Of a stretch of 64,000 nt of DNA, positions 60,901-64,000 are shown piece by piece. This DNA comes from Sipunculus nudus. Lineage: Eukaryota; Annelida; Sipuncula; Golfingiida; Sipunculidae. The position numbers and the translations under genes are program-made. The notes under the pieces were generated by a model that was not told where the DNA came from, searched no databases, and worked only from the letters and a program-made list of their open reading frames with translations. Positions within the stretch are counted from its first letter, which is position 1. Each line of letters starts with the position of its first letter. The DNA is taken from the NCBI GenBank assembly GCA_026874595.1, contig CM049320.1, forward strand, positions 2,015,501 to 2,079,500, in the 5' to 3' direction.

Positions 60901-63540
60901 AAATGGATTAAGTGAAATTCCGAAAGGACGGCGAGCACTGGATGCGACTGGGAGGGGGGGGGGCATGGCCCCCCTGCGGCCCCCCTTTAGCTACGCCCCT
61001 GGGCCCTGTCCATCACTTTTGGCCTAATTATGCTAATGATCCCCACACGCTCCTAGCCTCCTACACAGACGGCTTCCCATGTCTAAGGTTGCTAGAACTG
61101 TTTATAATGCAATTTTGAGATGACCCTTGTGAATATAAGATTGTATAGGGCAGAAATGATAAAGTAGTTTAAATCTCTAAGAAGACTTGTCTTCCATATA
61201 GCTTATACAACTTGAAAGTATGTTCAATTTTAGTGAAAAAAAAATCCATGATTTATAGCAGTAGCCTATAAAACTTTCATGAAAGTACATATAATGGTAC
61301 AGTTTTTCCCTCAGTAAAAAACTAATACTACCGAATATACAAGAATACTGAACTGTTAATTCAGTCTCTTCTCTAAAACATAATAGTGCCACGTAGATTT
61401 AAAGTTATATAAGTATATCATAATCTTGCTAATTTGCAACAATGTGGTGCTCATCATAGGCCTATACATGTATATATGAGTGTCAGTAGTGATGTAACAA
61501 GTGATGTCTCATACTGTACAAAAAACTGCAATCAAACTTGAACAATTTTATATAGGATATCATGTTTTTTGTGACCAACAGACTCTGAGGAAAACATATT
61601 GTCAACTTACAAAAAATGTGTTCCCTTCTTAACTGCTTCATAATTTGTATGGCATAACAAAATAGAGTCTAAACTGCCCCCCCCCCCCCCAATCCCCAGG
61701 ACCAATAAATATTAGAAATATCATCAAATCCCTGCCCATTAATCACTGTTCACATCTTAATGCCAATCCTTATTTCAAACAGGGCAATAATGCACCTCCA
61801 ACCAAAAACTTCCATATTTTATTATGGAATTATAATTAATGTAGTATTATTCAAAATAAATGATTGATGTCTTCCAAAACCTTGCTTTGGTTTCCACTAG
61901 TATATGAAAAAATAAATTCCAATATATAGTACTTCATATGAACCATGAATAAAAAAGGAACCTTGCAATTTTTTTTTATATATTCTAATTATTATTGTTA
62001 TTGTAATAATTATTGCCAGAAGAGAAGCTGTTACACAATGTAAAGATTGGTTTCCTTTGAAGTATTATTGTAATCAGTTTAATAATTATTTTGGCGATAA
62101 AGTCGATAAACGCAACGGTATGTGTTCGTTTGAAAGAGAAAGCAATTGTGTTGTGTAAGTTTTTATGTAAACTTGTGGTTAAAAATTTGTGGCATATGTT
62201 TAGAATATAATTTAAAACAAAGTAAAATTGATTATAACTTTAAAAAACATTACAAAATATATGGATTTGCTAGGGGTTGTCCTTTCTAGTAGTTTTGATA
62301 TTAATGATATTCATATTATTATTTAATTTGTTATGATTTATTATTGATGATTATAAAAAATAATAAAAATATAATAATTATACTAATATTATTATTTTTA
62401 TTATTATTATTATTATATTATTATTTTATATTATTATTATTAAATTATTATCATTATTACAAGAATAAGAAACTATATGATAAAAACATTTATTGAATAT
62501 TAAGTGAAGGGGTATATCTGTTACAGATTTTGAGTCTCAAAGGAAAATGAGTAATTTATTATGTCATCCGATTAAGCTTCCATGGATATTCTCAACTTGG
62601 ATCAGCTAATGATTTTATATTTAGAAGAAAAAAAAACAACTCTAAAAATGTGATTTGTTAAGGGAAATGATCCACCAAAATGAAGGCTGTACTCCTTTTT
62701 TGGCATTTATAACATTTACCCCCGCAAACAGGGAGGTCCAGGTCTGGACAACGAAGTCTGACATTTCTTCTGCAGATTAAGTGAATAAAATTATCTATGT
62801 ACGTCACATGAATGGAACTGCACTTGTGGTAGGAAAGCATATTACAAATATATAGAATGAAGCATGAAAACCTAAATGTTAAAACCTCTTGATTAGCCAT
62901 GACTAAATGCAAGGATGCTGAACACCAGGTGGGATTGTCAGCTGCAAGTTTAAATGTTCTGGGGAAGGCCTCCCGGAGTTAAAATGACTATATAATTGCA
63001 GGGACACTAGAATGACATGTTTATGGTGTTGGATATAGAATATGACACTTAACAATGAGAAAAAGGAAGGAAAATTCAAACTGGATTGTAGTGTAAATAG
63101 CTTGTCCAGTGCCTGCCGCAGCCCATGTTTTGCCTTACAGAGCACCACGTGGTCAGTGACCTAGTTTCTGTGACGTCACGATCGGAAGTGTCTATACTGT
63201 CAACGGTTAGTTGATTTGTAGCTCGCAACTCCTCTGCTCGTGATTATTCACTGAATGAATATGCGATTAAGGTCACATATAGGTCACGGTAAGGTCAGTT
63301 ACCAGTCCTACAGCACATACAGGAGAATGCAACCACAGCAGATTAATAAAACATGTACTACCGGACACCACTCTGCAGGCGCATCGATAGGATGCGTCTA
63401 GATGCGAATGCTATTAACGGTCAAAGTACAGCTTCACTTACCATATCGCCCAGGTCGACATCTGCATCTCGTTCAGCCAGCACCTTCACGACTTGACTGT
63501 GACCAAATGAGCCGGCAAAATGTAGACTGGTCCTGTTAAA
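43842..63540 (-). CDS. Ankyrin-repeat protein gene, 17 exons, 5' end outside window
   Basis: Seventeen - strand exons (listed separately) each encode one ankyrin repeat of the pattern 'G.TPL..AA..GH..VV..LL..GADVN..D.'. Sixteen internal exons are 99 nt (one is 102 nt). All begin and end between codons, so every exon is symmetric and can be skipped or duplicated without a frameshift. The final exon ends in TGA at 43842-43844. The N-terminus and any other domain lie beyond 64000. Ankyrin arrays are protein-binding scaffolds; the partner and pathway cannot be read from the repeats. Related architectures include ANKRD50-like and other long ankyrin proteins, but no orthologue is claimed. Introns contain several minisatellites and a TIR transposon. 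The gene converges with the NLR-like locus. Confidence 0.88.
44122..44220 (-). CDS. Ankyrin exon 16
   Basis: Reads LTPLMAAVSAGHTSLVRLLL then DNGADVRKKTK, close to consensus. The acceptor is 'ttaaccaacag' and the donor 'gtaacg'. Confidence 0.87.
45082..45180 (-). CDS. Ankyrin exon 15
   Basis: Reads ITALFAAARAGSYDSAEELL then TCGVDVDQADM. The acceptor is 'ttgtttctttag' and the donor 'gtaaga'. Confidence 0.86.
45881..45979 (-). CDS. Ankyrin exon 14
   Basis: Reads MHALSIAATNNQVRVLKMLC then KKHVNINFAGQ, one of the more diverged repeats (NNQ in place of the Gly-His turn). The acceptor is 'ttctgttcacag' and the donor 'gtaatt'. Confidence 0.83.
46380..47160. repeat. Interspersed repeat fragments in ankyrin intron
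   Basis: 'ttgttggtggcaccacaagtcttgtgtac' type units occur three or four times between 46410 and 46800, at a spacing of about 120 bp, with a GGGGGGCGCCACC variant near 46665. They are followed by a partly duplicated 'aactcctgacctgttgcc' segment (about 46900-47100). An isolated GGTGGCGCCACC lies at 47586-47597. Confidence 0.5.
48673..48840. repeat. Four tandem copies of a 42-bp unit abutting ankyrin exon 13
   Basis: The unit 'cttgtctgttaatcattgtg' + 'tagcaccatgtaactggctgac' is repeated four times without change. The array ends exactly at the exon boundary, and the exon itself starts with the same 'cttgtctgt'. Confidence 0.95.
48841..48939 (-). CDS. Ankyrin exon 13, donor duplicated by a minisatellite
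   Basis: Reads SSSLMAATEAGHSGVVSALI then DRGADVEATDK. The acceptor is 'aatattaaaag'. The donor CAGACAAG|gtcagc coincides with the first boundary of a four-copy 42-bp tandem repeat, so the same exon-end/donor motif recurs every 42 bp in the intron. Confidence 0.85.
49544..49642 (-). CDS. Ankyrin exon 12
   Basis: Reads ESPLVIASAYGHTDMVNLLL then DRGAQIDMKTA. The acceptor is 'tttcctgtag' and the donor 'gtatgc'. Confidence 0.86.
49975..50073 (-). CDS. Ankyrin exon 11
   Basis: Reads RTPLWHVARNGCLAVARILL then DKGAKINHIDR. The acceptor is 'ggttttttaaag' and the donor 'gtaaat'. The intron to the next exon is only 332 bp. Confidence 0.85.
50316..50414 (-). CDS. Ankyrin exon 10
   Basis: Reads LTPLSYACIGGHINVVNYLL then TLRAKPDHQDK. 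The acceptor is 'gatttttacag' and the donor 'gtgatg', a weaker donor than most. Confidence 0.85.
50461..51170. repeat. 70-bp minisatellite, about 10 copies
   Basis: The unit is 'gtatctaggaaacctgaatc' + 'tgaccctggtcataatgattctttctaccaaacatacacctaaaaagtct'. The block 'gtatctaggaaacc' recurs at exact 70-bp spacing. Copies differ by single bases (gaa/gat, aaagtc/aaagtt). It lies between ankyrin exons 9 and 10. Confidence 0.95.
51320..51418 (-). CDS. Ankyrin exon 9
   Basis: Reads LTALAKASSIGSCDIVKVLH then KRNAKIDLPDK. The acceptor is 'cctctttgaacag' and the donor 'gtaagt'. The intron after it carries the 70-bp minisatellite. Confidence 0.85.
51739..51837 (-). CDS. Ankyrin exon 8
   Basis: Reads DTPLGLASAKGQLEVVKMLC then EHGADVNIQNM. 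The acceptor is 'tttgttcttgaag' and the donor 'gtaagt'. Confidence 0.87.
52638..52736 (-). CDS. Ankyrin exon 7
   Basis: Reads STPLAVASEEGKVEVVKYLL then ENGENINQQTK. The acceptor is 'tcctcaag', with little pyrimidine tract, and the donor 'gtaagt'. Confidence 0.85.
53246..53344 (-). CDS. Ankyrin exon 6
   Basis: Reads HTAILRAAYSGNEKIVKKLV then AHGADKSQKAK. The acceptor is 'ttaaatcttag' and the donor 'gtaaac'. Confidence 0.85.
53780..54160. repeat. GC-rich degenerate minisatellite, unit about 28-36 bp
   Basis: 'gtccagtgaggtgc(t/c)gcc' + 'agc(c/g)gg(t/g)' recurs about a dozen times with many substitutions and indels. It is much more GC-rich than its flanks. It lies in the intron between ankyrin exons 5 and 6. 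Confidence 0.8.
54161..55080. other. Intron sequence, no gene established
   Basis: From 54304 to 54730 both strands have long open frames (about 119 codons on -, 80 on +) and raised GC content. Neither shows a recognised domain or splice structure. This could be a decayed transposon coding remnant; the rest is AT-rich intron. Confidence 0.3.
55111..55209 (-). CDS. Ankyrin exon 5
   Basis: Reads DTPLMAACEIANEPVVDLLI then EEGADVNMQTS. The usual Gly-His turn is replaced by ANEP, so the loop may differ. The acceptor is 'cactgtgttacag' and the donor 'gtaact'. Confidence 0.85.
55210..56397. other. Intron between ankyrin exons 4 and 5
   Basis: AT-rich, with a poly-T run near 55830-55842. Nothing else is recognised. 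Confidence 0.5.
56398..56496 (-). CDS. Ankyrin exon 4
   Basis: Reads ITPLTIAAANGHLEVVRSLL then EKKADVNYQGS, a near-consensus repeat. The acceptor is 'cctttgacag' and the donor 'gtaggt'. Confidence 0.87.
56898..56926. repeat. (TC)n microsatellite
   Basis: A CT/TC run of about 28 bp, 14 bp from the donor of ankyrin exon 3. Confidence 0.95.
56940..57038 (-). CDS. Ankyrin exon 3
   Basis: Reads RTALWIAACMGHADVVNEIV then DSKGKVDQPDL. The acceptor is 'gtatcttatgtag' and the donor 'gtgagc'. A (TC)n tract begins 15 bp past the donor on the intron side. Confidence 0.85.
57039..57798. other. Intron sequence, nothing recognised
   Basis: AT-rich sequence between ankyrin exon 3 and the TIR transposon. 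A short GC-richer patch near 57660-57710 does not encode an ankyrin repeat in either orientation. Confidence 0.4.
57808..58506. mobile_element. 699-bp non-autonomous TIR transposon, copy 2
   Basis: The ends are TACGCTCC and (reverse) TACGCTCT. It is flanked by a perfect 9-bp target duplication ATGCTCGTT at 57799-57807 and 58507-58515. It is colinear with copy 1 at 13824-14524, in the same orientation. It sits in the ankyrin-gene intron, 75 bp from exon 2. No coding capacity is seen, so it would depend on a transposase supplied elsewhere. Confidence 0.88.
58582..58683 (-). CDS. Ankyrin exon 2 (102 nt, 34 codons)
   Basis: Reads NTVLMVAAQNGRLEVVRELC then QHYVNNVNVENK, one codon longer than the others in the loop before the β-hairpin. 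The acceptor is 'cttttcatttcag' and the donor 'gtagta'. The 701-bp-type transposon lies 75 bp downstream in the next intron. Confidence 0.85.
58836..58888. repeat. (AAC)/(AAT)/(ATC)n compound microsatellite
   Basis: Successive trinucleotide runs: about five AAC/AAT, then about ten ATC. The reverse strand frame (poly-Met/poly-Ile) is a by-product. Confidence 0.95.
59825..61001. mobile_element. Nested hAT-like TIR elements
   Basis: The outer pair is CAGGGACGTAGCCAGG at 59825 and, inverted, CAGGGGCGTAGCTAAAGG ending at 61001. The inner pair is CAGTGGCGGATCAAG at 59867 and, inverted, CAGGGGCGGATAAATG ending at 60830. A further inverted CAGTAGCGTATCCAG ends at 60810. G-runs lie just inside several ends. 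The 8-bp flanks do not match, so composite or repeatedly invaded elements are likely. A (AT)n run at 60839-60898 lies within the outer pair. Short open frames inside are not recognised. Confidence 0.5.
60838..60898. repeat. (AT)n microsatellite
   Basis: The longest AT dinucleotide run in the window, about 60 bp, uninterrupted. Confidence 0.95.
61002..63441. other. Ankyrin intron, AT-rich, nothing recognised
   Basis: Contains a poly-C run (61677-61690) and a TTA/ATT-rich low-complexity block (about 62380-62460). Two - strand open frames (62658-62912 and 62903-63148) show no known domain and do not form an ankyrin exon. Confidence 0.4.
63442..63540 (-). CDS. Ankyrin exon 1 of those visible
   Basis: Translates to RTSLHFAGSFGHSQVVKVLA then ERDADVDLGDM. 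The acceptor on the - strand is 'aattctttag' and the donor 'gtaagt'. It has the best-conserved TSLH/GH core of the set. The intron after it is 4.76 kb. Confidence 0.85.
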
Positions 63541-64000
63541 CTAAAGAATTATTTAATGATGATATATTATAATCTACATGTGGTTAGCAAAATTGTAATC
63601 CTAGACCATACCGAAGTTAAACAGTCGTAGATGCAACCTTTTTGGTAATTTTATTATTGGTGATTCACCGAATGTAAAATTCTGCATAGTTGAACTCTAT
63701 TAAAGCGGTAAAAAAGAATCATTAATCCATTAGAATCAACAATTATGTTGGAGCGCGTCCAGCTGATCTTCCCTTGAGTGAGAGACTTTAAGTTCCATAT
63801 TTGAAAATACATACATGAACACGAATAAATACATTCGAGAAATAATAAGACAAGAATGTACCATCTTCTGATGAATTTACGTCACAACAATATATACCCC
63901 ATGCTATCGCAGAGTTGACGGAAACATTATTAAATAATAAAAACCATAAATAAAGTTTTGACCTTTTTCAAAATAATAATTTAAGGTAATGTTATTGAGA
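63541..64000. other. Intron upstream of the first visible ankyrin exon
   Basis: AT-rich. No further ankyrin exon is seen before the window edge, so the next upstream exon lies beyond 64000. Confidence 0.5.

Noticed and set aside
62658-63148. Two - strand frames with a few cysteines near the last intron
   Set aside because: They do not encode an ankyrin repeat, do not fit phase 0 exon structure and have no recognised domain.

Overview
The window is animal nuclear DNA: AT-rich, intron-rich, with GT-AG splice sites, no operons and about half of it recognisable repeats. The dense interspersed repeats (families with a GGTGGCGCCACC palindrome core, AGGTCAAGGTCA-type runs, long G/C homopolymers, many minisatellites) and the gene families suggest a lophotrochozoan, most likely a bivalve mollusc. 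That assignment is inference; no species-diagnostic gene is present.

Two multi-exon genes converge. (1) On the + strand, 8584-31635, is a CARD-NACHT-LRR (NLR-type innate immune receptor) locus. Six exons splice in phase. The CARD is split over exons at 24580-24740 and 28091-28241, a linker exon lies at 28762-28976, and one large exon from 29329 carries the NACHT ATPase (Walker A GEPGIGKST, Walker B ILIIADGLDEY), the winged-helix FIHKTVQEYF signature and the leucine-rich repeats. The large exon has two frameshifts and two in-frame stops, so as assembled it is a pseudogene or can encode only a truncated CARD protein. (2) On the - strand, 63540 down to 43842, is an ankyrin-repeat gene entering from beyond the right edge. 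Seventeen exons were found. Fifteen are exactly 99 nt, one of the others is 102 nt, and the last ends in a stop. All are phase 0, and each exon is one complete ankyrin repeat.

The long third-exon-proximal intron of the NLR gene (9380-24579) is a transposon graveyard. It holds a roughly 288-bp satellite (about 10.8-13.6 kb), a 701-bp TIR element, and a complete but degenerate Ty3/gypsy retrotransposon (16598-23033) with LTRs, a 5-bp target duplication and a nested 1.6-kb insertion. A second copy of the 701-bp TIR element sits in an ankyrin-gene intron at 57808-58506, with a clean 9-bp target duplication.

Between the two genes (31.7-43.5 kb) there is no convincing gene. This stretch holds a 30-bp minisatellite abutting the NLR stop codon, a 29-copy 50-bp minisatellite and a four-copy 19-bp CRE-like array. 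The left 8.5 kb holds a hAT-like MITE, a CpG-rich 1.5-kb repeat and a family of nuclear-receptor-like AGGTCA repeats, with no recognised exon. The right end (59-63 kb) holds nested CAGGGGCG-type TIR elements and AT-rich intron sequence.
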